Notes: a model not told the origin generated them from the sequence alone. A stretch of DNA of 64,000 nucleotides from Azospirillum sp051124815 (GCF_051124815.1 NZ_CP118485.1:2790001-2854000); one strand, 5' to 3'. Numbered from the stretch's first letter, positions 43,545-52,022 are shown. Numbers and translations are program-made.

Positions 43545-43930
43545 GACGTCTGCTCCTTCGCTTCGCGGCCCCGCCATCCGTTGCGGGGACATCGCCTTGC
43601 TGGGCCTGACCGGGGGCTGCGGCGTTGGCCTACACCGACCGGCTGGGTTGAAATCGAACGTCCGCAAAGTGGCGGACGCTCGTCATATAACGCATGAGCC
43701 GGGCCTGCGGAAGCACAAAAGCACCGATAGGTCCGGTTTGTTGACCTTTTCCTTCGCAAGGCTGGAATGCGTGGGCGTGGCGGTAGGGTGTCACAAAAAC
43801 GAGACAGAAAATTAGTCCCGAAAAAGGACTATCACTCGAATAGGGGTACCGACCCCTCGCCGTCGCCAAGCATGGCCGTGGCCTGCTATAAGCACCGCAA
43901 CATTCACCGTGCCGAAGGCTGCGTGCCGCG
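43545..43930. other. Divergent intergenic region gltD / uppP
   Basis: Holds the gltD-gltB promoter on the minus strand and the uppP promoter on the plus strand. Small hairpins AGTCC-cgaaaa-GGACT and GGGGT-accg-ACCCC are seen at about 43826-43857. No protein gene is supported. Confidence 0.5.
43741..43768 (+). promoter_or_regulatory. Candidate sigma-70 promoter upstream of uppP
   Basis: TTGACC (43741-43746, five of six), 16-nt spacer, TGGAAT (43763-43768, four of six). It would give a leader of about 155 nt with two small hairpins before uppP. Confidence 0.35.
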
Positions 43931-44731
43931 ATGATGATCGATCAATATCTGGACGCCACACTCATGGGGCTGGTGGAGGGGCTGACCGAGTTCCTGCCCG
44001 TCTCCTCGACCGGCCATCTCATCATGCTGGACGAGTTGCTGGGCTTCCAGGGACCGCCCGGCAAGGTGTTCGAGGTGGTGATCCAGCTCGGCGCCATTCT
44101 GGCGATCTGCGTGGTCTATTTCCACCGGCTGTGGCGAGTTGCCACAGGGCTGAAGGACGATCCCGCCGCGCGGCGTTTCGTCATGGCGGTGCTGATCGCC
44201 TTCCTGCCGGCCATGGTGCTGGGCGCCGGGCTGCACGGCGTCATCAAGGCGGTGCTGTTCAACCCCACCGTGGTCAGCATCGCGCTGATCCTGGGCGGGG
44301 TCGCCATCCTGCTGGTGGAGCGGCTGATCCCGGTCGCCCGTTATCACCAGATCGAGAATTTCCCGGCCCCGCTGGCGCTGAAGATCGGCTTCTGCCAGTG
44401 CCTGGCGCTGGTGCCGGGCGTGTCGCGCTCGGGCGCCAGCATCCTGGGCGCCCTGCTGATGGGGGTCGACCGCAAGACGGCGGCCGAATTCTCCTTCTTC
44501 CTGGCGGTGCCGACCATGGCCGGCGCCACCGTCTACGACCTCTACAAGAACTGGTCGGTGATGAGCCTGGACAGCGGCCTGCTGATCCTGGTCGGCTTCG
44601 TCACCGCCTTCATCGCCGCGGCCCTGGTGGTGAAGACGCTGGTCGATTTCGTCGGCCGCTACGGCTTCACCCCCTTCGGCTGGTACCGCATCGCCATCGG
44701 CACCGGCATGCTGGCTTTCCTTTATCTGTAA
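43931..44731 (+). CDS. uppP: Undecaprenyl-diphosphatase (BacA/UppP)
   Basis: Integral membrane phosphatase recycling undecaprenyl diphosphate for peptidoglycan and other envelope polymers; confers bacitracin tolerance. Length 266. The catalytic motifs EGLTEFLPVSSTGH (near the N-terminus) and LVPGVSRSGASI are intact, with about eight hydrophobic segments. It converges with the MFS gene after 15 nt with no clear terminator. Confidence 0.96.
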   Translation: MMIDQYLDATLMGLVEGLTEFLPVSSTGHLIMLDELLGFQGPPGKVFEVVIQLGAILAICVVYFHRLWRVATGLKDDPAARRFVMAVLIAFLPAMVLGAGLHGVIKAVLFNPTVVSIALILGGVAILLVERLIPVARYHQIENFPAPLALKIGFCQCLALVPGVSRSGASILGALLMGVDRKTAAEFSFFLAVPTMAGATVYDLYKNWSVMSLDSGLLILVGFVTAFIAAALVVKTLVDFVGRYGFTPFGWYRIAIGTGMLAFLYL

Positions 44732-44746
44732 GTTTTTTCCCTGCCG

Positions 44747-45934
44747 TCAAGCCGGCGGCCGCGGCACCGCACGGGCCGCGGCCGCCGCCATCCCCAGCAC
44801 GAGTAGCGCGATCATCGCGAAGGCGGTGGCGAGGCTGGTCGCCTGGGCGATGAAGCCGACCAGCGGCGGACCGGTCAGCACGCCGGCATAGCCCATGGTG
44901 GACACCGCGGCGACCGCATGGTCGGGATGCCCGGTCTCCACCGCGCCCGCCGTGCTGAACAGCACCGGCACCATGTTCGACAGGCCGATCCCGGTCAGCC
45001 CGAAACCGGCGATCGCCAGCAGCGGCGTCCCGTCCGCGACCATTCCTCCCGCCAATACGAGTCCCAGCCCGGCCGCGGCCAGCAGCCCGCCGCCGCGCAT
45101 CAGCGTCGCCCCTCCGAAGCGGTGGCGCAGCCGGTCGCCGCTGAACCGCCCAGCCGCCATGGCGGCGCTGAAAACGCCGAAGCCCATGCCGGCGACCGCG
45201 GCCGGTGCGCCGAGGTCGTCGCGCAGGTGAATGGCGCTCCAGTCCAGGATGGCGCCCTCGCTCATGAAGGACAGGGCGGCCAGCAGCCCCAGCAGCAGGG
45301 TCTTGCGGTCGGGCAGCACCAGCCCGCCGCCGCCGGCATTGCGGTCGGGCAGGAAACGCCCCTGCAACGCCAGGAAAAGGACGAGCAGCCCGGCCGACAC
45401 CAGCGCGGCCTGCGCCGCCGCCGGCATCAGCGGCAGCAGCAGCCCGCCGAGGCCGGCGCCGGCCAGCCCGCCCAGGCTCCACATCCCGTGCAGCGACGAC
45501 ATGATCGGCCGGCCGAGCCGCCGCTCCACCAGCGCACCTTGCGCGTTCATGGCGACGTCCATGGTGCCGCCCGACGCGCCGAACAGCGCCAGCACGATGC
45601 ACAGCGTCACCACGTCCGGCACCAGCGCCGGCAGCGGCAGCAGCCCGGCGAACAGCAGGGCGGTCACCCGCATCACCGGCGCGCTGCCGATCCGCCCCAG
45701 CAGCGGGCCGCTTGCGATCATCGCCGTCAGGGCGCCGACGGCAAGGCACAGCAGCGCCGCCCCCAGCACCGCCGGGCTGAGATCCAGCCGGTTCTTCAGC
45801 AGCGGGATCTGAGTCGCCCAGACGCCGAAGACGGTGCCGTTCAGGAAGAAGGCGGCGACGGTGGCCCAGCGCGCGGAGGCGGCATCAGCTGTGGCCGGAT
45901 AGCCGGCTTCGCGGCCTTTTGTGACGTCGGACAT
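44747..45934 (-). CDS. MFS transporter
   Basis: Major facilitator of 395 residues from MSDVTKGREAGYP with about twelve hydrophobic segments. The loop 2-3 region reads ASGPLLGRIGSAPVM, a loose form of the MFS G-x-L-x-D-R motif. LFGASGGTMDVAMNAQG in segment 4-5 is typical of the YbjJ/FucP-like sugar or unknown-substrate branch. No substrate gene neighbours. An upstream start at 46012 would add 26 residues without a Shine-Dalgarno. Confidence 0.85.
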   Translation of the reverse strand: MSDVTKGREAGYPATADAASARWATVAAFFLNGTVFGVWATQIPLLKNRLDLSPAVLGAALLCLAVGALTAMIASGPLLGRIGSAPVMRVTALLFAGLLPLPALVPDVVTLCIVLALFGASGGTMDVAMNAQGALVERRLGRPIMSSLHGMWSLGGLAGAGLGGLLLPLMPAAAQAALVSAGLLVLFLALQGRFLPDRNAGGGGLVLPDRKTLLLGLLAALSFMSEGAILDWSAIHLRDDLGAPAAVAGMGFGVFSAAMAAGRFSGDRLRHRFGGATLMRGGGLLAAAGLGLVLAGGMVADGTPLLAIAGFGLTGIGLSNMVPVLFSTAGAVETGHPDHAVAAVSTMGYAGVLTGPPLVGFIAQATSLATAFAMIALLVLGMAAAAARAVPRPPA

Positions 45935-46090
45935 CAATTTCCCAGAGGGTTCGACCCGGTTGCAAGGGATGACGCAGGCGGGAAGAGCGGAAGGCCAAGC
46001 CAAATGTTGCATCGGCTGAAACCTTTACAGCCAAGTCTGAAATGACGGCTGCCTTCCCGGAACCTTCCGATTAACGGGAGGAGATCGTTG

Positions 46091-46234
46091 ATGAACTTAT
46101 GCAAAATTGAGATGCCTCGTATGTCCTTCGACTTTCGCGGAGTGGGGAAAGGAAAACCCTTATTAATATCAGGGCCTTACAGAATAATCCGAAGTAAATT
46201 GAGTATTATTGTATGTGACAAAAAGTTAAGTTAG
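46091..46234 (+). CDS. Orphan small protein (47 aa) in AT-rich islet
   Basis: A 47-residue frame starting MNLCKIEMPRMSFDF, with GGGAGGAG 7 nt before the ATG. It is basic (many Lys/Arg, ending VCDKKLS), with no membrane segment. Codon choice (TTA, ATA, AGA) is unlike the GC-rich neighbours, so it is likely acquired DNA. I recognise no family. Translation is supported only by the ribosome-binding site and uninterrupted frame. Confidence 0.4.
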   Translation: MNLCKIEMPRMSFDFRGVGKGKPLLISGPYRIIRSKLSIIVCDKKLS

Positions 46235-46349
46235 CGATGTGTGCGTATAAAAATCTGACTCGTAAGCATATCTCCCAAACTGCATAGTCTTCATGCCCCT
46301 TGGTTTTGAGGGGTGACACCGAAAGCCATCTTACTCGTGGAGGCCAATC

Positions 46350-46736
46350 TTGATAGATCGAGCAGTCCCCCAGAGTATCGCGCTTCTTTCCATCATGGCA
46401 TTTGTCTTGACTGGAGAGGCGCAGGCTGAGGTCGTCACCATGGGGGGAGACATGGTGGTCGAAGCGCTCAAGTTCCGCTCCGAACAGGTCCGGGACTGGA
46501 ACGTGACCACCACGTACTCTTCGTGGCTCTACTATGTCACTTTTCCGTTCTTCGCTTTAATATATGCTGTGCGGAAGTGGTATGGAGAGAACTGGACCAG
46601 ATGGTTGATCGTACGGAACTTGATTGATGATCTTGAAGAGACGATCATCGTGACTTTCTGGAAGGTCATCCGGTGGAAGCTTATCGCCTTGATTGCGTTG
46701 TCTGCTTACTTGATCATTAAGTTGTTGCTCGGCTGA
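46350..46736 (+). CDS. Orphan small membrane protein (128 aa) in AT-rich islet
   Basis: Protein of 128 residues from a TTG start (46350) with GGAGG 6 nt upstream; an ATG 16 codons later would drop the signal sequence. The N-terminal segment to about residue 26 (ALLSIMAFVLTGEAQA) looks like a cleaved signal. Hydrophobic segments follow at about 55-70 (SWLYYVTFPFFALIYAV) and 108-127 (KLIALIALSAYLIIKLLLG), with an amphipathic basic stretch between. No family recognised. Codon use is AT-rich. A strong terminator stands 100 nt after it. Confidence 0.6.
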   Translation: MIDRAVPQSIALLSIMAFVLTGEAQAEVVTMGGDMVVEALKFRSEQVRDWNVTTTYSSWLYYVTFPFFALIYAVRKWYGENWTRWLIVRNLIDDLEETIIVTFWKVIRWKLIALIALSAYLIIKLLLG

Positions 46737-46836
46737 TAAGGCGAAGCTCGGCGAGATGGGATAGTGCGACCCTGATCGATGGTGAGTGGCTGCATCCTGT
46801 TGGCGACTTTGGTGCCGGACGGAAACGTCGGGACAG

Positions 46837-46872
46837 CGCCTCCGGTCCTGTGACCGGAGGCGTTTTCCTTTT
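46837..46872 (+). terminator. Rho-independent terminator after the orphan membrane protein
   Basis: CGCCTCCGGTC-ctgt-GACCGGAGGCG is an 11-bp perfect stem followed by TTTTCCTTTT on the plus strand. Confidence 0.88.
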
Positions 46873-46927
46873 CAATTCTCATTCTCGGTGGGCTTGACAT
46901 CCACGAACAATGGCGACGGAAACGGCG

Positions 46928-47755
46928 TCAATGCCGCCACATCCGGACGGCCGACAGCAGCAGGATCGCCGCCAGCACCGGCAGCAGCAGCGATTCCGGC
47001 ACCACGCCCAGCAGCAGCCCGCCGATGAAGGCGCCGGCCAGCGACCCCGCCGCCATCAGCAGGACGAAATCCCGGTTCCGGGCGAGCACCGCCAGACTGC
47101 CGCCGCGGGCATAGCGGGTGAAGCCGACGACCATGGTTGGCAAACTGACCGCCAGCGACAGGCTGCCCGCCAGCTTGAGGTCCACCCCGAACAGCAGGAC
47201 CAGCGTCGGGATCAGCAACTCGCCGCCGGCAACGCCCAGCAGCGAGGCGACGACTCCGATGGCGAAGCCGGCCATTGTCCCGACGACGGTCAGTGCCGGC
47301 CCCTCCAGCAGCGGCCCCGCCCCTCCCGTGAGGCCATGCCCGAACAGCAGCGCGGCGGCGATCAGCGCCAGCAGCGCGGCCATCACCCGCTGCAGCCGGG
47401 CCGCCTCCATCCGCATCGCCCATCCCGCGCCGATCCAGGCGCCCAGCAGGCTGCCGGCCAGCAGGGTGGCGACGACTCCGCCATTGGCGGCGACGAGGCC
47501 GAGCGGCACCGTCCCGGCGCGCAAGGGCAGGGCGGCGGCGACGACGACGAGGCTCATCGCCTTGTTCAGGATGACGGCGTCGAGCGCGGCAAAGCGGAAG
47601 GCGCCGATCAGCAGCGGCAGGCGGAACTCCGCCCCGCCCAGCCCGATCAGGCCGCCCAGCGTGCCGATGACCGCGCCGCAGACGAAGGCGGCAAGCGCGC
47701 GCAGCCAGGAAAACGCAAAAGCCCCGGCGCGGGGGCCGGGGCTTTCGGGAGTCAT
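46928..47755 (-). CDS. TauE/SafE family (sulfite exporter-like) membrane protein
   Basis: Membrane protein of 275 residues with seven to eight hydrophobic segments in two similar halves: CGAVIGTLGGLIGLGGAEFRLPLLIG in the first, AIGVVASLLGVAGGELLIPTLV in the second, the repeated signature of TauE/SafE permeases. Substrate (sulfite, sulfoacetate or other organic anions) cannot be told. It stands alone, converging with the orphan gene and lying 17 nt after the NDUFA9-like gene on the same strand. Confidence 0.85.
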   Translation of the reverse strand: MTPESPGPRAGAFAFSWLRALAAFVCGAVIGTLGGLIGLGGAEFRLPLLIGAFRFAALDAVILNKAMSLVVVAAALPLRAGTVPLGLVAANGGVVATLLAGSLLGAWIGAGWAMRMEAARLQRVMAALLALIAAALLFGHGLTGGAGPLLEGPALTVVGTMAGFAIGVVASLLGVAGGELLIPTLVLLFGVDLKLAGSLSLAVSLPTMVVGFTRYARGGSLAVLARNRDFVLLMAAGSLAGAFIGGLLLGVVPESLLLPVLAAILLLSAVRMWRH

Positions 47756-47772
47756 GGAACCGGACCTGCCGC

Positions 47773-48759
47773 TCAGTGGGCGTTTTTGGAGCGGGCGTTG
47801 TTGGTCAGGCCGCTGTATTTGCCGCCGACGATGAAGCGCGACAGGTAGGTCGGCAGGATCACCTCGCAGGTCGCCAGCTCGGTGATGCCCAGGTCCTTGA
47901 AGCCCAGCGCCGTCGGGGAGACGACGTTGTCCTGCTTCAGCAGCGCGACCTGATCGCGGGTCAGCGCCGGGGCCAGCAGCGGCACCTTCTCCAGGATGCC
48001 GCCCAGCGACTCGGCGGTGCTCCAGGGGATGGTCACCAGCGGACGGTGGCGCTGGATGTCCTTCTGGGTCAGCTCCAGCAGTTCGCGGAAGGTGTAGACG
48101 CGCGGGCCGCCCAGCTCGTAGGTCTTGCCGCGGGCAGCGTCGGACGCCAGCGCGGCGACGACGGCGTCGGCCAGATCGCCGACATAGACCGGCTGGAACA
48201 GGGTCTTGCCGCCGCCGATCAGCGGCAGGACGGGGGCCTTCTGCGCCATCGCCGCGAACTTGTTGAAGAAGTTGTCCTCCGGCCCGAAGACGATGCTGGG
48301 GCGCAGGATCGTCGCCGCCGGGAAGGCGGACAGCACCGCCTGCTCGCCGGCCGCCTTGGAGCGGGCATAGACCGACGGCGAGGCGGCGTCGGCGCCGATG
48401 GCCGAGACATGGATCATGCGGCTCACCCCGGCCTCGGCGGCCAGACGGGCGATGCGCGAGGCGGCGTCGACATGGACGCCCTGGAAGCTCTGGCTCCCGC
48501 GCTCGTACAGCACACCCAGCAGGTTGATGGCGATGTCCGCCCCCTGCAGGGCGCGGGCGACCGACAGGTCGTTGGTGCAGTCGGTGGCGAAGGGCACGAT
48601 CTGGCCGACGGCGCCGGCCGTCTTCAGGAAGGCGGCCTTGCCCGGATTGCGGGTGGCGATGCGGATGAGGGCGCCCGACTTGGCGAGGCGCCGGATCAGG
48701 TGGCGGCCGATGAAGCCCGAACCGCCGAACACCGTGATAACCTGAGTGCGATAGGACAT
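47773..48759 (-). CDS. Complex I NDUFA9-like NAD(P)-binding protein
   Basis: Extended SDR of 328 residues starting MSYRTQVITVFGGSGFIGRHL, the NAD(P)-binding Gly-rich loop. Features like the atypical SDR group that includes the complex I NDUFA9 subunit: ATDCTNDLSVARALQGAD, INLLGVLYERG, YARSKAAGE and LRPSIVFGPED. The YxxxK pair is Y/K in YARSK. Alphaproteobacterial members are common and may assist complex I or ubiquinone-related processes. Same strand as the TauE gene. Confidence 0.87.
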   Translation of the reverse strand: MSYRTQVITVFGGSGFIGRHLIRRLAKSGALIRIATRNPGKAAFLKTAGAVGQIVPFATDCTNDLSVARALQGADIAINLLGVLYERGSQSFQGVHVDAASRIARLAAEAGVSRMIHVSAIGADAASPSVYARSKAAGEQAVLSAFPAATILRPSIVFGPEDNFFNKFAAMAQKAPVLPLIGGGKTLFQPVYVGDLADAVVAALASDAARGKTYELGGPRVYTFRELLELTQKDIQRHRPLVTIPWSTAESLGGILEKVPLLAPALTRDQVALLKQDNVVSPTALGFKDLGITELATCEVILPTYLSRFIVGGKYSGLTNNARSKNAH

Positions 48760-49065
48760 CGACCGTCTCCCGTGTCGTTGCGCGCCAAATCCAGGGGGGA
48801 ACCGGGGTTTCCGCGCGGCGGCCTTTCCATGGTCCGCCTCGCGCCCCCCCCGCGCGTCGTCCGACTGTGTGTCGCCTGGATGACTGCTGAAACTGCGGCC
48901 ATGCTTATAGCGAATGGACCGCCGCCAATCTAGGGACTGCATCGTCGCGCCCGCCGGCCGCGCGCGAAAACCCGCGATGCGGCAAAAAAATGAAAGGGGT
49001 CGAAAAAAAGCTGTTGACGCCCCCCGGCCGGATCATTAAACAACCGCCCACACACCGAGCACCGA
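48760..49065. other. Intergenic region before tRNA-Leu
   Basis: No protein gene supported. The left part is the NDUFA9-like promoter region. The right part has A-runs (CAAAAAAATG, CGAAAAAAAG), the tRNA promoter and a short leader. Confidence 0.55.
49014..49042 (+). promoter_or_regulatory. Promoter of tRNA-Leu
   Basis: TTGACG (49014-49019, five of six), 17-nt spacer, TAAACA (49037-49042). Start would be near 49049, about 17 nt before the mature tRNA. An A-rich upstream segment may be an UP element. Confidence 0.6.
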
Positions 49066-49152
49066 GCCCAGGTGGCGGAATTGGTAGACGCGCAGGTTTC
49101 AGGTACCTGTGGCAGAAATGTCGTGGAAGTTCGAGTCTTCTCCTGGGCACCA
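49066..49152 (+). tRNA. tRNA-Leu (anticodon CAG)
   Basis: An 87-nt class II tRNA: acceptor stem GCCCAGG with CCTGGGC, D-loop with GGTAGACGCG, anticodon stem CAGGT/ACCTG around loop TTCAGGT (anticodon CAG, reading CUG), a long variable arm, T-arm GAAGTTCGAGTCTTC, and an encoded 3' CCA. CUG is the dominant Leu codon in this genome, so this is a major tRNA. Confidence 0.96.
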
Positions 49153-49273
49153 TTTCTTTCTACCCGGCTGCGCCGCATGCACGGCTCCTTCGATCGAGAG
49201 GGAGATAGTGCAGAGCGGCGTTCGTCGTTTCTAGGGTCCATGGCCGGGGGCCTGACCACCCCGGGACGCGACC

Positions 49274-49900
49274 ATGCCCATCGACCTTCATGACGGCGAC
49301 CTCCCCGACGGCCTCGACCTCGCCGCCGGCGCCCGCGACAACTGCGTGGCCATCGACACCGAGACCATGGGGCTGAACCCCCACCGCGACCGCCTCTGCC
49401 TCGTGCAGCTGTCGGCCGGCGACGGCGCCGTCCATCTGGTCCAGTTCCGCCCCGGCCAGTACGAGGCGCCGAACCTGAAGCGCCTGCTGACCGATCCCGG
49501 CGTGACCAAGCTGTTCCACTTCGCCCGTTTCGACGTGGCGGTGATGAAGGCCTATCTCGGCGTCAGCTGCCAGCCGGTCTATTGCACCAAGGTGGCCTCC
49601 AAGCTGGTCCGCACCTTCACCGACCGCCATGGCCTGAAGGATCTGTGCAAGGATCTGCTGGGCGTCGAGATCTCCAAGCAGCAGCAGTCCTCCGACTGGG
49701 GCGCGCCCGAGCTGACCACCGACCAGATGAAGTATGCGGCATCCGACGTGCTGCACCTGCATGACCTGAAGGCGAAGCTGGACGTCATGCTGGCGCGCGA
49801 GGGGCGCACCCATCTGGCCCAGGCCTGCTTCGACTTCCTGCCCGCCCGCGGCGAGCTGGACCTCGGCGGCTGGGAAACCCCGGACATCCTGGCGCACTGA
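49274..49900 (+). CDS. rnd: Ribonuclease D-like 3'-5' exonuclease
   Basis: DEDD-family exonuclease of 208 residues. ExoI motif AIDTETMGL, ExoII region HFARFDVAVM and ExoIII motif YAASDVLHLHDL contain the four acidic residues and Tyr. It lacks the HRDC domains of full RNase D (about 375 residues), so it is the short form frequent in alphaproteobacteria. It processes RNA 3' ends and lies just after a tRNA gene. Upstream of the LPS transport operon on the same strand. Confidence 0.88.
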   Translation: MPIDLHDGDLPDGLDLAAGARDNCVAIDTETMGLNPHRDRLCLVQLSAGDGAVHLVQFRPGQYEAPNLKRLLTDPGVTKLFHFARFDVAVMKAYLGVSCQPVYCTKVASKLVRTFTDRHGLKDLCKDLLGVEISKQQQSSDWGAPELTTDQMKYAASDVLHLHDLKAKLDVMLAREGRTHLAQACFDFLPARGELDLGGWETPDILAH

Positions 49901-49924
49901 CGCCTGCGCCAATTGACGCGGATA

Positions 49925-50041
49925 GTCCCCTCTCCCCCCCGGGGAGAGGGTTAGGGTGAGGGGGACCCGCGGCTTGGATTCATTTGGCCGCGCCGGAGTT
50001 TGCCCCCACCCCGACCCTCCCCCGCTGGGCGGGGGAGGGGG
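49925..50041. repeat. Dispersed C/G-rich palindromic element, copy 3
   Basis: Two hairpin units: GTCCCCTCTCC..GGGGAGAGGGTTAGGGTGAG (49925-49966) and TGCCCCCACCCCGACCCTCC followed by GCTGGGCGGGGGAGGGGG (50001-50041). The second is almost identical to the left unit at 25268. It lies between rnd and kdsD. Confidence 0.78.
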
Positions 50042-50114
50042 AAATCTCTCCCCACCCACCCCCCGACCGGCCGTGGATTTGACCCGGCGTCCGCCGGGGG
50101 GCATACTGCGCGAC

Positions 50115-50144
50115 GCGCCTGCCGGGAGTCCTCCGGGCAGGCGC
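50115..50144 (+). terminator. GC hairpin between rnd and kdsD
   Basis: GCGCCTGCC (50115-50123) with GGCAGGCGC (50136-50144), a 9-bp perfect stem with a 12-nt loop, followed by CGTGTTTGTG. A weak terminator or attenuator after rnd. Confidence 0.45.
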
Positions 50145-50157
50145 CGTGTTTGTGAAC

Positions 50158-50177
50158 GGCCCGCGGACGGGCCTTTT
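50158..50177 (+). promoter_or_regulatory. Terminator-like hairpin immediately before kdsD
   Basis: GGCCCG-cgga-CGGGCC followed by TTTT ends 2 nt before the ATG at 50180. It would terminate or block translation of kdsD unless opened. No Shine-Dalgarno is visible for that ATG, so the true start or its regulation is uncertain. Confidence 0.5.
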
Positions 50178-50179
50178 GA

Positions 50180-51229
50180 ATGGAAGGCATGACAGCCTTG
50201 ACCAGCGTTATCACCTCCAGCCTGACTGGCAGCCCGACCGACAGCTCCACCGCTTCGACGGAGTCCAGTGCCGTGGAGAACCGCGATCTCGCCTGCGCCA
50301 CCCGCGTCCTGCGGACCGAGGCCGATGCGCTGGTCGCGCTGGCCGGCAGCCTCGACGGGGAGTTCCTGCGGGCGCTCGACATCCTGCAGGGCATCGAAGG
50401 CCGCGTCGTCGTCACCGGCATGGGCAAGTCGGGCCATGTCGCCCGCAAGATCGCCGCGACCATGGCCTCCACCGGCACGCCGGCCCTCTTCGTCCATCCG
50501 GGCGAGGCGAGCCACGGCGACCTCGGCATGATCGCGCGGATCGACGCGGTGGTGGCGCTGTCCAACTCCGGCGAGACGCACGAGCTGGCGGACATCATCG
50601 CCTACACCCGCCGCTTCGGCATTCCGCTGATCGGCATGACGCGGCGCGCCGCTTCCTCGCTGGCCGAACAGTCGGACGTGGCGCTGGTGGTGCCGCCGGA
50701 GCCGGAAGCCTGCCCGCTGGGGCTGGCGCCCACCACCTCCACCACCATGATGCTGGCGTTGGGCGATGCGCTGGCGGTGGCCCTGCTGGAACGGCGCGGC
50801 TTCTCCGCCGCCGATTTCCGCGAGTTCCACCCCGGCGGCCAGTTGGGCCGCGCATTGCTGAAGGTCACCGACATCATGCACAAGGGCGATGATTTGCCCC
50901 TGTGCCGTCTTGACTCGCCGCTGTCCGACGTCATCTTCGAGATGACGGCCAAGCGGCTGGGCTGCGTCGGGGTGACCGACGAAGCCGGGGCGCTGGTCGG
51001 GATCATCACCGACGGCGACGTGCGCCGTCATCTGACGCCGGAGCTTCTGGCGGAACGCGCGGACAGCATCATGTCGCCGCGGCCCAAGACCATCCGCCCG
51101 AAGGCGTTGATCGTCGAGGCGCTGCGCGAGATGAACGAAAAGAAGATCACCACCCTGTTCGTGATCGAGGCGGATCGGCCGCTCGGCATCGTGCACATCC
51201 ACGATGTCCTGCGCGCCGGCGCCGCCTGA
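50180..51229 (+). CDS. kdsD: D-arabinose-5-phosphate isomerase
   Basis: Converts ribulose 5-phosphate to arabinose 5-phosphate for Kdo, an inner-core LPS sugar. Length 349 with a Ser/Thr-rich leader. The SIS domain (about 45-185) has VTGMGKSGHVARKIAATM, STGTPALFVHPGEASHGDLG and the SNSGET motif. Two CBS domains follow (about 220-349). First gene of the kdsD-lptC-lptA-lptB-rpoN block, a conserved order. A hairpin with T-run precedes the start. Confidence 0.94.
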   Translation: MEGMTALTSVITSSLTGSPTDSSTASTESSAVENRDLACATRVLRTEADALVALAGSLDGEFLRALDILQGIEGRVVVTGMGKSGHVARKIAATMASTGTPALFVHPGEASHGDLGMIARIDAVVALSNSGETHELADIIAYTRRFGIPLIGMTRRAASSLAEQSDVALVVPPEPEACPLGLAPTTSTTMMLALGDALAVALLERRGFSAADFREFHPGGQLGRALLKVTDIMHKGDDLPLCRLDSPLSDVIFEMTAKRLGCVGVTDEAGALVGIITDGDVRRHLTPELLAERADSIMSPRPKTIRPKALIVEALREMNEKKITTLFVIEADRPLGIVHIHDVLRAGAA

Positions 51230-51281
51230 CGCCGTTCCCGCCCATCATGGAAGCCAAGCGCCGAGCCGGAGGGACGAAGAG

Positions 51282-52022
51282 TTGAGCCTGGACGACCTGC
51301 GCAGCACCGACCGTACGGCAGCCGACCGCACCGCATCCGCCCCCATCGGCAGCGGTCGGGACGTCCGCATCCCGGCGCCGGCGGTGGAGCCGCCGACCGC
51401 GCTCCGGGCGCACCGGCGGCGCGACACCCGTCCGGTCAGCCGCGTCTACAGCCGCTTCGTCTCGGCCATGAAGTTCGTGCTGCCGGCGGCGGCGCTGGCG
51501 ATGGTGGCGCTGCTGGCCGCATGGCCGTCGCTGAACAGTCCGCCGACCCCGCGCGTCTCCGCCGACGCCGGGCAGAGCGAGATGCTGAAGCCGCGCTATT
51601 TCAGCCTGGACGAACACAACCAGCCCTTCTCGCTGGTGGCCGCCAAGGCCGACAAGTCTGCCGACCAGCCCGACATCGTCCTGCTGGACGAACCGCAGGC
51701 GGAGATGACCGAGACCACCGGCACCTGGGTGACCATGCGGTCCGACAAGGGCTGGTACAACCAGAGCACCGGCATCCTGCTGATGCGCGGCAATGTCCAT
51801 GTCCTGCGCGACGACGGCAACGAGTTCACCACCAGCGAGGCCGAGGCCGACATCCGCAAGGGCAACGCCTGGGGCGAAAAGGCGGTGACCGGCCAGGGTC
51901 CGCAGGGCGAGATCAACGCCGTCGGTTTCCGCATGACGGACCGTGGCAAGAACGTCGTCTTTCTCAACCAGTCGAAGGCCGAGGTCCAGGCCGCCGAGCG
52001 CCCCGGGAGCAAGAAGCCGTGA
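51282..52022 (+). CDS. lptC: LPS export protein LptC
   Basis: Bitopic inner-membrane protein passing LPS from LptB2FG to LptA. I chose a TTG start at 51282 (MSLDDLRSTD, 246 residues) because GGAGG lies about 10 nt upstream; the ATG at 51204 lies inside kdsD. An N-terminal cytoplasmic part of about 65 residues (Arg/Thr/Pro-rich) precedes the membrane segment MKFVLPAAALAMVALLAAW. The periplasmic LptC jellyroll follows (TMRSDKGWYNQSTGILLMRG). It ends in TGA overlapping the lptA GTG. Confidence 0.85.
   Translation: MSLDDLRSTDRTAADRTASAPIGSGRDVRIPAPAVEPPTALRAHRRRDTRPVSRVYSRFVSAMKFVLPAAALAMVALLAAWPSLNSPPTPRVSADAGQSEMLKPRYFSLDEHNQPFSLVAAKADKSADQPDIVLLDEPQAEMTETTGTWVTMRSDKGWYNQSTGILLMRGNVHVLRDDGNEFTTSEAEADIRKGNAWGEKAVTGQGPQGEINAVGFRMTDRGKNVVFLNQSKAEVQAAERPGSKKP

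Noticed and set aside
49066..49152. tRNA-Leu as an integration site of a genomic island
   Set aside because: No integrase or duplicated tRNA 3' end was seen downstream within the window.
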